A DNA stretch of 64,000 nt from Staphylococcus sp. GSSP0090 (GTDB lineage Bacteria > Bacillota > Bacilli > Staphylococcales > Staphylococcaceae). A program made the translations under genes and the position numbers. Location of the stretch: positions 1 to 64,000 of the forward strand of contig NZ_JACBFD010000016.1 in the NCBI RefSeq assembly GCF_013391405.1, given 5' to 3'. A model generated the notes under the pieces. That model searched no databases. It saw only the letters and a program-made list of their open reading frames with translations, and was not told the origin of the DNA. Shown one piece after another: positions 33,637-43,347 of this stretch (position 1 is its first letter; each line of letters begins with the position of its first letter).

Positions 33637-35985
33637 TTATACTGCAACGTTTTCCTCATCTTGCTCTTCTACGCGCATTAAATGATCGACGATGCCTGTA
33701 TAAAAGGCTTCTAATTCTTCACCTGTTCTTTTGCGATCTAAGTCATCAATGCCAATAAAGTCTACATGATCCCAGTTCTTTTTAATAGGTAATACTTGCC
33801 ATACACCTTTTTCTGTTGCTTTTGAAATATCATCTACATTTTTAGCTTTTTGACCAGTTGGATTGAGCGCAGAAATGATTGGTACAACACCGTCGTTTTC
33901 TTTCCATTCTACTTTGTTATCTGAGCCAATGATATTACTTGTCAAATTCATTAGGAAATATTGACCAATATTAGGACGGTGATTACCTAATGGTCCAGCA
34001 TGTGAAGCTTGACCTGCATAAGATGTATAGACAATATTAGGATTAATAGATGTATTTAAATTTAAATCTTCTGCACCAAAAGTTGTTAAGTCTCTTACCG
34101 CATTGTCTTCTGTATCCCATAGAGGACTGTCTTTAACTCTTTTTACATAATCTAAATAACTTTCATCTGGTTTTTGTTTTAATCCCCAGTGTCCAAATCC
34201 TAAATCAACATTTGATGCTTTATTTCCACCTAATTTACCAACATCATTCATTAACTTCTTGGCAAAGTCTCTATTCGCTAATTTATCTGATGCTTGAGAA
34301 CCTTTATGAGGTGTTCCTAATGTTGTTATTGAAGATATCATATTATCTTTTTGACCTTGGAATAAAGGTGAAATCGTACCGCCATGTTCTTTTTGATATT
34401 TGATTTCTTCTGGGTTACCAAAACGTAAAAATTGTTCTAATAAACGAATCGTTTGTCCACCCATACTATGACCTATTAAATGTACTTTTTGTCCTGGTTG
34501 CCAATCTGGCATAACACCTTCATATTCATTGCCATATCTATCATGTCCGTATTTGGCTGCGTGCGCTGCCCCATAATCGACTTTACCACCTTTTATAAAG
34601 TGATATAATTCAACTGCACGGTCATAGTTACTGCTAAATGCACCTACGCTTGCTTCATAAACTTCGTAGCCTGCTTTTTCTAATTCTTCTTTTACTTTAT
34701 ATTTTTTGCCACCCCAATAATTTGGATATACACTAGGTTTATTATCACCTACTAAACCTAAAAATCCGTGTACTAATATAATAGGATGTTTATTGATATG
34801 TTCACCTTGTTCCGCTTTTTTAGATGATTTAAGTAATTGTTTTACTTCACTTTGTTGCACATGCGCACGTTGGCGAGCATTAGATTCTTTCATGTTTTTA
34901 TCTGTTGCAGCTGTTTCCTGCTCTTTTTCTTGTTTCGCTTTGTCATCTGTTGCTTCTTCTTTGTCTGTTGCTTGATCTTCATCTGTTTCTACTTCTTCTG
35001 TTGCTTGATCCTCATCTGTTTCTACTTCTTCTTTATCTGATGCTTGATCCTCATCTGTTGCTTCTTCTTTATCTGTTGCTTGATCTTCGTCTGTTGTTTC
35101 TTCTTTATCTGATGCTTGATCCTCATCTGTTGCTTCTTCTTTATCTGATGCTTGATCTTCATCTGTTGTTTCTTCTTTATCTGATGCTTGATCCTCATCT
35201 GTTGCTTCTTCTTTATCTGTTGCTTGATCTTCATCTGTTGCTTCTTCTTTATCTGTTGCTTGGTCTTCATCTGTTGCTTCTTCTTTGTCTGACGCTTGAT
35301 CTTCATCTGTTTCTACTTCTTCTTCTGTTGCTTGATCTTCATCTGTTACTTCTTCTTCTTCTGTTGCTTGATCTTCATCTGTTACTTCTTCTTTATCTGA
35401 TGCTTGGTCTTCGTCTGTTTCTACTTCTTTATCTGATGCTTGGTCTTCGTCTGTTTCTACTTCTTCTTTATCTGATGCTTGGTCTTCGTCTGTTTCTACT
35501 TCTTCTTTATCTGATGCTTGGTCTTCATCTGTTTCTACTTCTTCTGTTGCTACCGCTTCTTCAGATTTCTGACCTTCATCTGTTGTTTCTTCTTGATCTG
35601 CTGTTTGATTTTCATTTACTTCTTCTTTAGCAAATGTTTTTAATTGTTGGTTTTCTTGTTCATTTTCATTTTGTTTTTGATTCGTTGACTGAGGTATTTC
35701 AGATTGTAATTTGGACGTTTTATTTGTATCTTCTGCTTGGCCATTTGTTAAAGATGTATCTTGCTGATGATTTGTTGTTAATGTATTACTTTTTTCATCA
35801 TCAATTCCTTTGTTTACCTCTGTATAGCTAGCTCCATGATCATTATTTGCTTCACTTGCTTCTGAAATATCACCATTCATTAAGAAAAATGTCCCTGCTA
35901 ATACAGATACTGCACCTACAGCATACTTTCTGATACTAAATCTTTGCTTGCGTTCTCTTGTTAATTTGCCGAAATTCTTGTTCAT
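33637..35985 (-). CDS. Secreted YSIRK-type lipase with acidic repeat pro-region
   Basis: A 782-residue secreted triacylglycerol lipase of the staphylococcal family I.6. Residues 1-45 are a YSIRK-G/S signal peptide ([19 protein letters not shown]), which sends export to the septum. Residues about 50-400 are the pro-region; 145-350 hold 16 tandem units of the form TDEDQA-S/T-D/E-KEE. The catalytic domain begins at about 395 ([11 protein letters not shown] oxyanion region), with the nucleophile in GHSMGG near residue 505, Asp probably in NDGVV and His in WDHVDFIG near 740. The ATG at 35985 follows GAGGTG. There is no LPXTG motif, so it is released. It is inserted between the nar and nir operons, a place where S. 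aureus has none as far as I recall. Confidence 0.9.
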   Translation of the reverse strand: MNKNFGKLTRERKQRFSIRKYAVGAVSVLAGTFFLMNGDISEASEANNDHGASYTEVNKGIDDEKSNTLTTNHQQDTSLTNGQAEDTNKTSKLQSEIPQSTNQKQNENEQENQQLKTFAKEEVNENQTADQEETTDEGQKSEEAVATEEVETDEDQASDKEEVETDEDQASDKEEVETDEDQASDKEVETDEDQASDKEEVTDEDQATEEEEVTDEDQATEEEVETDEDQASDKEEATDEDQATDKEEATDEDQATDKEEATDEDQASDKEETTDEDQASDKEEATDEDQASDKEETTDEDQATDKEEATDEDQASDKEEVETDEDQATEEVETDEDQATDKEEATDDKAKQEKEQETAATDKNMKESNARQRAHVQQSEVKQLLKSSKKAEQGEHINKHPIILVHGFLGLVGDNKPSVYPNYWGGKKYKVKEELEKAGYEVYEASVGAFSSNYDRAVELYHFIKGGKVDYGAAHAAKYGHDRYGNEYEGVMPDWQPGQKVHLIGHSMGGQTIRLLEQFLRFGNPEEIKYQKEHGGTISPLFQGQKDNMISSITTLGTPHKGSQASDKLANRDFAKKLMNDVGKLGGNKASNVDLGFGHWGLKQKPDESYLDYVKRVKDSPLWDTEDNAVRDLTTFGAEDLNLNTSINPNIVYTSYAGQASHAGPLGNHRPNIGQYFLMNLTSNIIGSDNKVEWKENDGVVPIISALNPTGQKAKNVDDISKATEKGVWQVLPIKKNWDHVDFIGIDDLDRKRTGEELEAFYTGIVDHLMRVEEQDEENVAV
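34948..35545 (-). repeat. Tandem coding repeat of the lipase pro-region
   Basis: Sixteen imperfect units of 33-39 bases encode TDEDQA(S/T)(D/E)KEE with V-E, A or T linkers. The high identity at DNA level makes copy-number change by slippage or recombination likely. The opposite strand of this tract shows a spurious 241-codon leucine-rich frame. Confidence 0.9.
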
Positions 35986-35994
35986 TAAAATCAC

Positions 35995-36366
35995 CTCATA
36001 TTATTTTTTTGAATATTACACTCCTCAAAATAATGTTGCGTCCCCAATTAATAACTGTACAAATACACAATAACACATTTTATATTGTAATAAATTAATT
36101 TATTTTAAATTTTTAAATAACTATATATTTATATTGTATTACAATCGTTATTTTTTACGAAAAATACTTTTTATCATAAGATTTCCATGTTTGTATAGAA
36201 AAGTATAGTTAATTATGGTTTTTATATTAGTATGTGCTTTATATAAAAAGATAAAGTAATAAATAATATTTTTCTTAAAGTTGTATCAATCAACTTTTAA
36301 CCTATTCAAACTTCCTTGGTTTCCTATCTCAAAATAGATCTATGCATATATGCCATTTTTCTATAA
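35995..36366. other. Lipase upstream region, no gene
   Basis: Very AT-rich (runs such as TTATTTTAAATTTTTAAATAA). It must hold the lipase promoter; I see no convincing core or operator and no ORF. Confidence 0.4.
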
Positions 36367-36410
36367 ATAAAATAAGCATCTGAGATATAAATCAATCTCA
36401 AATGCTTATG
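36367..36410 (-). terminator. Terminator of the nir operon
   Basis: AAGCATCTGAGAT pairs with ATCTCAAATGCTT with one mismatch around a seven-base loop. The minus strand continues into a T-rich tail about 80 bases after cobA. Confidence 0.75.
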
Positions 36411-36488
36411 GTAACGCTATCTTTATTAGAAAATTTAATTTCTACTTCTCTTTATTTAATATTAGCAATCAATCATTATTAAAATTTA

Positions 36489-37454
36489 TTAGATAGGATT
36501 TTTTGAATAAGATTTGCCTAGTTCAATAACTGCATCAAACGCCCATTGATCTTGCAATTGCTCATATAGCATAAGCTGACTTTTATGATAAGTGATATTG
36601 CTATCTGGTTGTAACAAACAGTTATTTCCTGTTTCGCAAAGTTCGAATACTTTTTCAATTGCTTTATTTCGAGGGCCTTTAATTAAGTAAGTTTTAGTGC
36701 TATTATCTTTTATATTTTCACACCTAATATATTGCTCATCCAACAATTCACCAATAAGTAAGATACCAGGTTGATGCCACTGTTGTTCATTCATTTTTTT
36801 AGCAATTGTAGACAGTTTACCAGAAATTACTTGTTCATTATCTAAAGAAACATGTTTTAATATAGCCACCGGATAATCTATCTTCGTTTCTGTATAAATA
36901 TAATCTAAAATATTCGATAACTTTTTCATTCCCATGTATATGGCTAAAGTCCCACCATCCATAAGACTTTTTAAATCAAACATTTGAGTTTGATCGTTAC
37001 AATAAGAACCTGTAGTGAATATGACACTTTTGGCAATATTTCGTGCTGTTAATCCTACACCTAAACTGGCTACTGCTGCACTTGCAGTCGTAATGCCGGG
37101 CACAATTTCGAACGCTATATTTTGTTTAAACAGTGCATGCGTTTCTTCTTGCACGCGCCCAAATATAGATGGGTCTCCACCTTTTAATCTGACGACACGC
37201 TGGTGATGTTTAGCTGCAAATATGATTTTCTCATTGATTTCTTCTTGATTTATATGTTTGTGATATGGTTTTTTACCAACATCGACAATTTCTGTAAGGG
37301 GATCTGCAAGTTGTAATATAACTGGATTAACTAACCGATCATAAAATATAATATCTGCTGTTCTAATTAAATATTCTGCTTTTTTGGTTAGCAACATAGG
37401 GTTTCCTGGTCCAGCACCAACAAGAAAAACTTTTCCTAAATCATTTACAGGCAT
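36489..37454 (-). CDS. cobA: Uroporphyrinogen-III C-methyltransferase (SUMT)
   Basis: A 321-residue SAM-dependent tetrapyrrole methylase that converts uroporphyrinogen III to precorrin-2, the first step to siroheme. VFLVGAGPGNPMLLTKKAEYLI, DRLVN, GGDPSIFGRVQEE and VVPGITTASAAVASLGVGLTAR are the SUMT signatures. It is about 70 residues longer than a minimal SUMT; the tail (after residue 245) has no signature I recognise, but staphylococcal nasF products share this length. GGAG is nine bases before the ATG, which overlaps the nirD stop by ten bases. The last gene of the nir operon; also called nasF. Confidence 0.9.
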   Translation of the reverse strand: MPVNDLGKVFLVGAGPGNPMLLTKKAEYLIRTADIIFYDRLVNPVILQLADPLTEIVDVGKKPYHKHINQEEINEKIIFAAKHHQRVVRLKGGDPSIFGRVQEETHALFKQNIAFEIVPGITTASAAVASLGVGLTARNIAKSVIFTTGSYCNDQTQMFDLKSLMDGGTLAIYMGMKKLSNILDYIYTETKIDYPVAILKHVSLDNEQVISGKLSTIAKKMNEQQWHQPGILLIGELLDEQYIRCENIKDNSTKTYLIKGPRNKAIEKVFELCETGNNCLLQPDSNITYHKSQLMLYEQLQDQWAFDAVIELGKSYSKNPI

Positions 37455-37756
37455 AGATACACATCTCCATTATGAACTTCCACATCATATACCGTAACGC
37501 ATTCTAATTCAGAGTCCACTAACTCACCAGTCTTTAAGTCTACTTTTTGGTCATGCAACGGACAATAAACATGGTTTCCACTTACAGTGCCTTCTGAAAG
37601 TGGACCTTGTTTATGAGGACATATATTATTTACCGCGTACACTGAACCATTTTCCGTTAAAAAAATACCGATTTCTTTATCTTGAATGATCATTTTTTTA
37701 CCAATGAGTGGTGTAAGCTCATTAATTGAAGTTACTTTCACTTTGTTTGTTGTCAT
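37445..37756 (-). CDS. nirD: Nitrite reductase small subunit NirD
   Basis: A 103-residue Rieske-type protein. The [2Fe-2S] site is complete as CPHKQGPL and CPLHDQKVDL (C-x-H and C-x2-H). Many NirD proteins have lost these ligands, so a functional cluster is likely here. It forms the small subunit of the NADH-dependent nitrite reductase. Its ATG overlaps the nirB stop (TAATG junction), which indicates tight coupling. Confidence 0.92.
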   Translation of the reverse strand: MTTNKVKVTSINELTPLIGKKMIIQDKEIGIFLTENGSVYAVNNICPHKQGPLSEGTVSGNHVYCPLHDQKVDLKTGELVDSELECVTVYDVEVHNGDVYLCL

Positions 37757-40167
37757 TATACATTCACTTCCTCTACTTCAAATATACGTTTAACTGATTG
37801 ATGATTTAAAATGTGTGACCATGGTTCTTGTTCTACTGCCTGCTTAGCTTCCATAATGCGGTTGAAGAGTTCATCTTGTCTTGATGGATTTAATAACACA
37901 TCTTTGACATTGTCAAAACCTAAGCGATTTATCCAAGGTGCTGTGCGTTCAGCATAGATACCGGTTTCTCTGTAGTATTGCATCAATGCGCCACATAATC
38001 TGATAACTTCTTCCTCAGTTTCTACAGTTGTTAAATGTTGTCCGATACTCACTTCTGTACCACCATTACCACCTATATATATTTGAAAGCCATTTTCCAC
38101 ACCAATAACTCCGAAATCTTTAACACCTGATTCTACACAACTTCTCGGACATCCAGATACACCCATTTTAAATTTATGCGGTGTATCAATGTATTCAAAT
38201 GTTTTTTCCAATTTCATACCTAATTCAGTTGTATTTTGAGTACCAAAACGACAAAAAGCTTTACCTACACAGCTTTTAACGGAGCGCGTTTTTTTACCAT
38301 ATGCCGAAGCTGATCTCATACCTAAATCTTCCCATACCTTAGGCAAGCATGCTTTCTCAATACCATATAATCCAATCCGTTGTGAGCCCGTCACTTTAAC
38401 CAGTGGTACATTATATTTTTGCGCAACTTCACCTAAACGTATTAACTGTGCTGCATCCGTCACGCCACCACGCATTTGAGGAATAACTGAAAATGTACCG
38501 TCTTTTTGAATATTAGCGTGGTAACGTTCATTTGCAAATCTTGATTCTATTTCATCTTCGTGTTCGAAAGGATATACCATATTTAAATAATAGTTAATCG
38601 CTGGTCTACATTTAGGACAACCATGTTTATCTTTAAAATTTAATTGTTGTCTCACAGATTCAGATGTTTTTAACCCTTTTGCTCTAATTTGCGTTACAAT
38701 CTGATCGCGTGTTAAATCCGTACAGTCGCATATACCTGTAGCTTTATTAGCAACAAAACCTTCGCCTAATGTATGCTCTAATATTTGACCAATAAGACCT
38801 TTACACTTTCCACATGAATTACCTGCTTTTGTTACTTTTGTAACCTCATCTACACTTGTCAGACCTTCTGCATGAATCGCAGTGGTAATGACACCTTTTT
38901 CAATACCATTACAGCCACAAATCGTTTCATCATCTGACATATCTGCTATATTAACGCCTATCGCTTCTCCATCTTTGTGCAAGAGAGAGACTCTTGTATA
39001 ATCTTCAATTAATGCTTCTTGTTTCATCATATTAAAGAATCGAGAGCCATCTTCAATATCACCATATAAGACTACACCTACAATGACATTATCTTTAAAA
39101 AATATTTTTTTATAATGGTTGCTTTGACTATCAAATGTCTCCAGGGCTTTAACTTCATCACTTTCTATAATGTGACCAGCACTATATAAATCACATCCTG
39201 AAACTTTCAGAGAAGTAAAAGTAGTTGAACCTTTATAACCATCAGTATCTTTATCTGTTAAATAATCAGCTAATACTTTACCTTGTTTATATAAAGGTGC
39301 AACTAAACCATATACTTTCCCATTGTGTTCTGCACATTCTCCAACTGCATAGATAGATGGATCGCTTGTTTGCATATAGTCATTTACTTTGATTCCTCTG
39401 CCAACGTCGATACCACTCATTTCAGCAACTTTAGTGTAAGGTCTAATTCCAACTGCCATGACAACTAAATCCGCTTCGATCGTTGTCCCATCAGCTAAAG
39501 CAATACCAGTAACGTCTTCTTCACCTAAGATTGCTTTCGTACTTGCCTGTAATTTAAATTTCATGCCTTGTGCTTCTAAATCCGATTTCAAAAGACGTCC
39601 TGCCTTTTCATCTAATTGCATTTCCATGAGCCATTCAGCCAAGTGTACTACTGTGACGTCCATGCCTTGATCCATCAACCCTTTTGCACATTCCAAACCA
39701 AGCAATCCACCGCCAATCACAACAGCTGTTTTTTTGCTTTGAGCAATTTCGATTAATCTTTCAGTGTCTTCAATCGTGCGCCAACCAATCACGCTTGGTA
39801 ATGATGCACCAGGTATAGGCAAGACAAAAGCTTTAGAACCAGTAGCAAATATACAAAGATCAAATTCAAATATACGACCTTGTTGTGTCGTTACCAATTT
39901 TTGATTTCGATTCACTTCAACAACAGGGTCATCTGTAATCAACGCTATATCATTTTGTTTATACCAATCAAAATGATTCATAATCGTTTCTTCAATTGTC
40001 ATTTTCTTTTGAAGTATATTCGATAACATAATTCGATTATAGTTGGGGTATGGTTCTTTCCCAATGATTGTAATATCAAATTTATCTTTATCGCGTTCTA
40101 ATATCTCTTCAATAGTTCTTAAACCTGCCATTCCATTACCGATCATCACAAGTTTTTGTTTTGACAT
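37756..40167 (-). CDS. nirB: NADH-dependent assimilatory-type nitrite reductase NirB
   Basis: An 803-residue cytosolic enzyme that reduces nitrite to ammonium with NADH. Domains in order: FAD/NAD pyridine nucleotide oxidoreductase (1-310, with GNGMAGLRTIEEIL and GGGLLGLECAKGL), rubredoxin-reductase-like linker, BFD-type [2Fe-2S] (CGCNG ... CGKCKG about 415-460) with a second half-BFD (CDCTDL ... CPKCRP), then sulfite/nitrite reductase ferredoxin-like and siroheme/[4Fe-4S] domains (CVGKAFCRFG and GCPRSC). GAGGAGG precedes the ATG, which overlaps the sirC end by 22 bases. It detoxifies nitrite made by NarGHI and regenerates NAD+. Confidence 0.94.
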   Translation of the reverse strand: MSKQKLVMIGNGMAGLRTIEEILERDKDKFDITIIGKEPYPNYNRIMLSNILQKKMTIEETIMNHFDWYKQNDIALITDDPVVEVNRNQKLVTTQQGRIFEFDLCIFATGSKAFVLPIPGASLPSVIGWRTIEDTERLIEIAQSKKTAVVIGGGLLGLECAKGLMDQGMDVTVVHLAEWLMEMQLDEKAGRLLKSDLEAQGMKFKLQASTKAILGEEDVTGIALADGTTIEADLVVMAVGIRPYTKVAEMSGIDVGRGIKVNDYMQTSDPSIYAVGECAEHNGKVYGLVAPLYKQGKVLADYLTDKDTDGYKGSTTFTSLKVSGCDLYSAGHIIESDEVKALETFDSQSNHYKKIFFKDNVIVGVVLYGDIEDGSRFFNMMKQEALIEDYTRVSLLHKDGEAIGVNIADMSDDETICGCNGIEKGVITTAIHAEGLTSVDEVTKVTKAGNSCGKCKGLIGQILEHTLGEGFVANKATGICDCTDLTRDQIVTQIRAKGLKTSESVRQQLNFKDKHGCPKCRPAINYYLNMVYPFEHEDEIESRFANERYHANIQKDGTFSVIPQMRGGVTDAAQLIRLGEVAQKYNVPLVKVTGSQRIGLYGIEKACLPKVWEDLGMRSASAYGKKTRSVKSCVGKAFCRFGTQNTTELGMKLEKTFEYIDTPHKFKMGVSGCPRSCVESGVKDFGVIGVENGFQIYIGGNGGTEVSIGQHLTTVETEEEVIRLCGALMQYYRETGIYAERTAPWINRLGFDNVKDVLLNPSRQDELFNRIMEAKQAVEQEPWSHILNHQSVKRIFEVEEVNV

Positions 40168-40625
40168 GAATTTTCCTCCTCATAAAATTCTGTTAAAAAT
40201 CTTTCTACTTCTTGTGCCATTTTTTTCATTTTGTTGTAATCTTGGCCTTCCGATCTAAAATTTATTTTTATATTTTCATATGTGATCTCTAACATGTTAA
40301 AAAAATCTGACTGCGCCTTGTCTCCACAGTGGTTGACCCATTGTGAGCTTTTTGCATCATCTTTAATTTGGTTGTTTATAGATTGATGATTGGTTGCCGC
40401 AATAACTAAATCAGCATGCTGAATATCATGTTTGTCATAACACTTTGTAATTAATTTAAAGTTATGATGCTCAAGTTCAAAAAACTCCGGTAAAAATTTT
40501 TTACTGATTATGGTTAAAGATTGTGGATTTTCTTTTAAAATATTTTTTGCCTTTCTATAAGCAATGCTACCGCCTCCTATAATGACAATATTTTTATGCA
40601 TTAAATTAAGTTGTACTGGATACAC
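40146..40625 (-). CDS. sirC: Precorrin-2 dehydrogenase SirC
   Basis: About 159 residues, an NAD-binding protein (NIVIIGGGSIAYRKAKNIL, then LVIAATNHQSINNQI) that oxidises precorrin-2 to sirohydrochlorin in siroheme synthesis. The open frame reaches back to 40661, but GAGGTG sits seven bases before the GTG at 40625, giving a start of the form VYPVQLNL typical for this family (MYP-x-x-L). It overlaps the sirB end by 20 bases. It is much shorter than CysG, as in other Firmicutes where the three siroheme steps are split. Confidence 0.85.
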   Translation of the reverse strand: MYPVQLNLMHKNIVIIGGGSIAYRKAKNILKENPQSLTIISKKFLPEFFELEHHNFKLITKCYDKHDIQHADLVIAATNHQSINNQIKDDAKSSQWVNHCGDKAQSDFFNMLEITYENIKINFRSEGQDYNKMKKMAQEVERFLTEFYEEENSCQNKNL

Positions 40626-41346
40626 AACAAAGCACCTCTGTTTCTCGAATTCTTTCTTCAATTATTTTATGGAGTTCAGGCGGAAAATTGATCGCATTCG
40701 TATAATGAATGTCGCGCGTCCTACAGGTATGATTGATGTTTGCTTTTATTTTATTAACAATATAACCGTCATAAAGAAAGACTGGCACAATCAATACACT
40801 GGTATTTTCTAACAAATATCTTTGTATTTTTTGACGATAATTGTACTCGCCATAAACAGTGAGCATTTGCATGGGTAAATCAAAAACATCACATGCCTGC
40901 ATTAATTTTTTCAATTCATAGTCAGGTTCTAAATAAGTAGAACTGCCATGCGCAATCAATACAATCTGTTCTATATGATTTATATTTTTTAAAGTATCTA
41001 AAATATTTTGCTGAATTATTTTAGGCATCTGTTTATGTGTACCAAGTGTTTTCGAAATACCATAATGCATCCCAGGATATTTTGATTTCAATTTACTTAA
41101 AATAGAAGGAATATCTTCGTAATAATGTTTAGCTGGAAAGATAAGTAACGGTATAATAATGAATTCCGAATAACCTTGCTGCAGCAATTTTACAACTACA
41201 CTTTCTAGCGTTTGTGATTTACTCTCTAGAAAGGCAACATAAACCATTGTTTTACTTCGCTCCATTAATTTAGAAATAAAATTATGAAGTATTTCATTTT
41301 GCTTTCCGCTGCGCATACCATGTATGACGATTATATTTGCCTTCAT
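40606..41346 (-). CDS. sirB: Sirohydrochlorin ferrochelatase SirB (NirR)
   Basis: About 246 residues in two CbiX-like halves: NIIVIHGMRSGKQNEILHNF near the N-terminus and IVLIAHGSSTYLEPDYELKKLM in the middle, each with the metal-binding His of the chelatase fold. It inserts iron into sirohydrochlorin to finish siroheme for NirB. The ATG at 41346 follows AAGGAG; an upstream ATG overlaps that site. It is the first gene of sirB-sirC-nirB-nirD-cobA, so the cofactor and the enzyme are made together. In S. aureus this gene is often labelled nirR, a misnomer since it is not a regulator. Confidence 0.9.
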   Translation of the reverse strand: MKANIIVIHGMRSGKQNEILHNFISKLMERSKTMVYVAFLESKSQTLESVVVKLLQQGYSEFIIIPLLIFPAKHYYEDIPSILSKLKSKYPGMHYGISKTLGTHKQMPKIIQQNILDTLKNINHIEQIVLIAHGSSTYLEPDYELKKLMQACDVFDLPMQMLTVYGEYNYRQKIQRYLLENTSVLIVPVFLYDGYIVNKIKANINHTCRTRDIHYTNAINFPPELHKIIEERIRETEVLCCVSSTT

Positions 41347-41400
41347 AATAAACTCCTTCATCTACTTTATATTTGCATTGTAATATAAATAAATGTATTT

Positions 41401-41418
41401 TTGTGAATTAATTCACAA
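41401..41418 (-). promoter_or_regulatory. Rex operator of the nir operon
   Basis: TTGTGAATTAATTCACAA is a perfect 18-bp palindrome equal to the Rex box TTGTGAAWWWWTTCACAA. It lies 55 bases upstream of the sirB start. Rex leaves DNA when NADH is high, so the operon would open when respiration is short of acceptor. Confidence 0.88.
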
Positions 41419-41431
41419 TTATAAATAAAAA

Positions 41432-41470
41432 TAGGGAATCCCCTTATTTATAAAATAAAAGAATTCCCTT
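41432..41470 (-). terminator. GNAT gene terminator, also containing an NreC-like box
   Basis: AGGGAAT (41433-41439) pairs with ATTCCCT (41463-41469) and the minus strand continues ATTTTTATTT. The same bases TAGGGAATCCCCTT (41432-41445) match the NreC consensus TRGGGN4CCCYA at all but the last position, so the hairpin may double as an activator site for the nir operon. Confidence 0.55.
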
Positions 41471-41487
41471 AAACTTATTTTTAAATT

Positions 41488-42027
41488 TTAATGAAATGGC
41501 GGCATGCCTAATACGTCTTCATCAAATCTTTCTGGTATTAACACCTTACGCATAATGACACCTAGATCGCCGTCATCATTTTCATGTTCTGCGTATACTT
41601 CGTAACCTCTTTTTTTATAAATATCTAAAAGCCACGGGTGTTTTCGAGCTGATGTACCTAATGTTACAGCAGGCACTTTAAGTGTATCTCGTAAAAATGT
41701 TTCTTCCACGTATTTTAACAATTTACTACCTATCCCTTTTCCATCATACGATGGCTTAGTAGCAAACCACCATACAAATGGATAAATTGAAATACGGCGT
41801 TTACTTTCCCATGGGAAGCGAACTGTTATTGTAGAAATGATTTCCTTATCATCTTCTAATACAAATGTCGTATTTTTTGTTAAATTATCTTTTACCAATG
41901 CTAAATCAGCATTAACAGATGGCCAATCTATTCCCAATTCTCTTAAAGGGGTAAAAGCCTCATGCATCAGTTGTTGTAACACTTCTGCATCTGACTCTGT
42001 TGCAATTCTTATATTGTAATCAGACAT
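41488..42027 (-). CDS. GNAT-family N-acetyltransferase
   Basis: A 179-residue GNAT acetyltransferase. The acetyl-CoA binding turn is in WWFATKPSYDGKGIGSKLLKYVE (the Q/R-x-x-G-x-G/A pattern as DGKGIG), followed by the beta-bulge strand AVTLGTSARKHPWLLDIYKKRGYEV. The substrate is unknown. AGGAGTG precedes the ATG. It is just upstream of the nir operon on the same strand but separated by a terminator-like hairpin and the Rex site, so a role in nitrite metabolism is not implied. Confidence 0.82.
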   Translation of the reverse strand: MSDYNIRIATESDAEVLQQLMHEAFTPLRELGIDWPSVNADLALVKDNLTKNTTFVLEDDKEIISTITVRFPWESKRRISIYPFVWWFATKPSYDGKGIGSKLLKYVEETFLRDTLKVPAVTLGTSARKHPWLLDIYKKRGYEVYAEHENDDGDLGVIMRKVLIPERFDEDVLGMPPFH

Positions 42028-42330
42028 GTTGTCACTCCTATCAATTCATTATTTATCCCATCATTAAAATTAGATAATTAACCATAAATATACTTTTAAA
42101 TTCTATAAATACAATATGTCTTGTTTATATTCGAGTCAATTAATATGTTTTAGAATATTGCGCACAATTCAAACTGATGTCGTATGCCCTATATTTTTCA
42201 AATAAAATACCAATAACAATGCTCATTATAATGGCTCGAAAAATATGATTTAGATGTTATGCATAGATAAACTATTCTAGAATTCATACTTTATGATCGT
42301 ATCCGTTACCCTTCTAGCGTATTTTAAAGA
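42028..42330. other. Intergenic region without a gene
   Basis: 303 AT-rich bases between the formate/nitrite transporter and the GNAT gene, presumably holding the GNAT promoter. I see no hairpin, repeat or ORF that I can support. Confidence 0.4.
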
Positions 42331-43155
42331 TTAAGATTTACTATGCAAACTATCTCTTCTACCATTTAAGTATGCATAAACTAATCCTACAAAGATGCCA
42401 CCACCGATAAAGTTACCAATAAAAGCAAAAAAGATATTTTTCAATACATGCAACCATGCTACCGCGTCAAAGTCATAAAAAACCATACCAGAATATAACC
42501 CTGCATTAAATACCACATGTTCATATCCCATAAATACAAACACAATCACACCACATGCAATAAAGAATGCTTTTGATAATCCATCTTTAAATTGAATTGA
42601 TACGTAAATGCCGATATTAATAAAGAAATTACAAAAAATGGCCTTTACTAAAATCGCATACCAAGTACTATCTATCGTTTTGCCATCGACCATACTGGTT
42701 AAACTACTGATCATTTCCGGTGTCATAATAGGTGTGAATTTCATTAATGCGAACAGTATAAAACCGCCAATAATATTAAATAAGAAACAAACTAACATAA
42801 TACCAAACGCTTTATTCATACCAATGATTTTATAATACCAACCCACTGTCAAATACATAAAATTACTAGTTAATAATTCTGAATTTGTTAGCACAATCAG
42901 TACTAATGCTAAACTAAAAGAAATAGCTCCCATTAGATTGACTAAACCTTCATTGGCCCCTGCAAATTGCGTTTTGATACCTAGCATAAATACAGTCACA
43001 ATAGCTAATAAAAACCCTGACATGATTGATTTTAGTGCATACCGTCCTGGAGTTTGAGTAAACATGACTTCTTTCATTTGAACCTGATTATTAATATTTT
43101 CAATTGTTGCTTTTGATGTATATGTATCTTTTATAGACTTGTCATTGTCTACCAT
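42331..43155 (-). CDS. nirC: Formate/nitrite transporter, NirC-like
   Basis: A 274-residue FNT-family channel with six membrane helices and an extra cytosolic N-terminal tail of about 45 residues. The family motif region KAIFCNFFINIGIYVSIQFKDGLSKAFFIA (in the place of the N-x-L-V-x-x-A motif) and GFEHV-like GYEHVVFNAGLYSG are visible. Next to nir genes it most likely moves nitrite. The GTG at 43167 overlaps the ribosome binding site AAGGAGTG, so I start at 43155. It is divergent from an Rrf2 regulator. Confidence 0.83.
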   Translation of the reverse strand: MVDNDKSIKDTYTSKATIENINNQVQMKEVMFTQTPGRYALKSIMSGFLLAIVTVFMLGIKTQFAGANEGLVNLMGAISFSLALVLIVLTNSELLTSNFMYLTVGWYYKIIGMNKAFGIMLVCFLFNIIGGFILFALMKFTPIMTPEMISSLTSMVDGKTIDSTWYAILVKAIFCNFFINIGIYVSIQFKDGLSKAFFIACGVIVFVFMGYEHVVFNAGLYSGMVFYDFDAVAWLHVLKNIFFAFIGNFIGGGIFVGLVYAYLNGRRDSLHSKS

Positions 43156-43222
43156 AAAAAATAACACTCCTTATATCTTTTTTAATATTATTTTGCTACC
43201 AATGCCATTATATGAGTTTATA

Positions 43223-43237
43223 ACTATACTTTATAGT
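43223..43237. promoter_or_regulatory. Palindrome between nirC and the Rrf2 gene
   Basis: ACTATA-CTT-TATAGT is a perfect 15-bp palindrome in the divergent promoter region, 68 bases before nirC. It is a good candidate operator for the Rrf2 protein. Confidence 0.45.
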
Positions 43238-43347
43238 GTTTTTAATATATTTTCTTTGCTAAATGCATTGCACGCTTTTATAATATAACGTAAACTTTAC
43301 TTGTAACTATTATATACACAAGTGTGATTTTAAAAGGAGTCTTAAAT

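Noticed and set aside
34905..35630. A 241-codon leucine-rich frame opposite the lipase repeat
   Set aside because: It is the mirror of the acidic repeat (GAT/GAA read backwards as ATC/TTC/CTT), has no ribosome binding site and exists only because the repeat has no stops.
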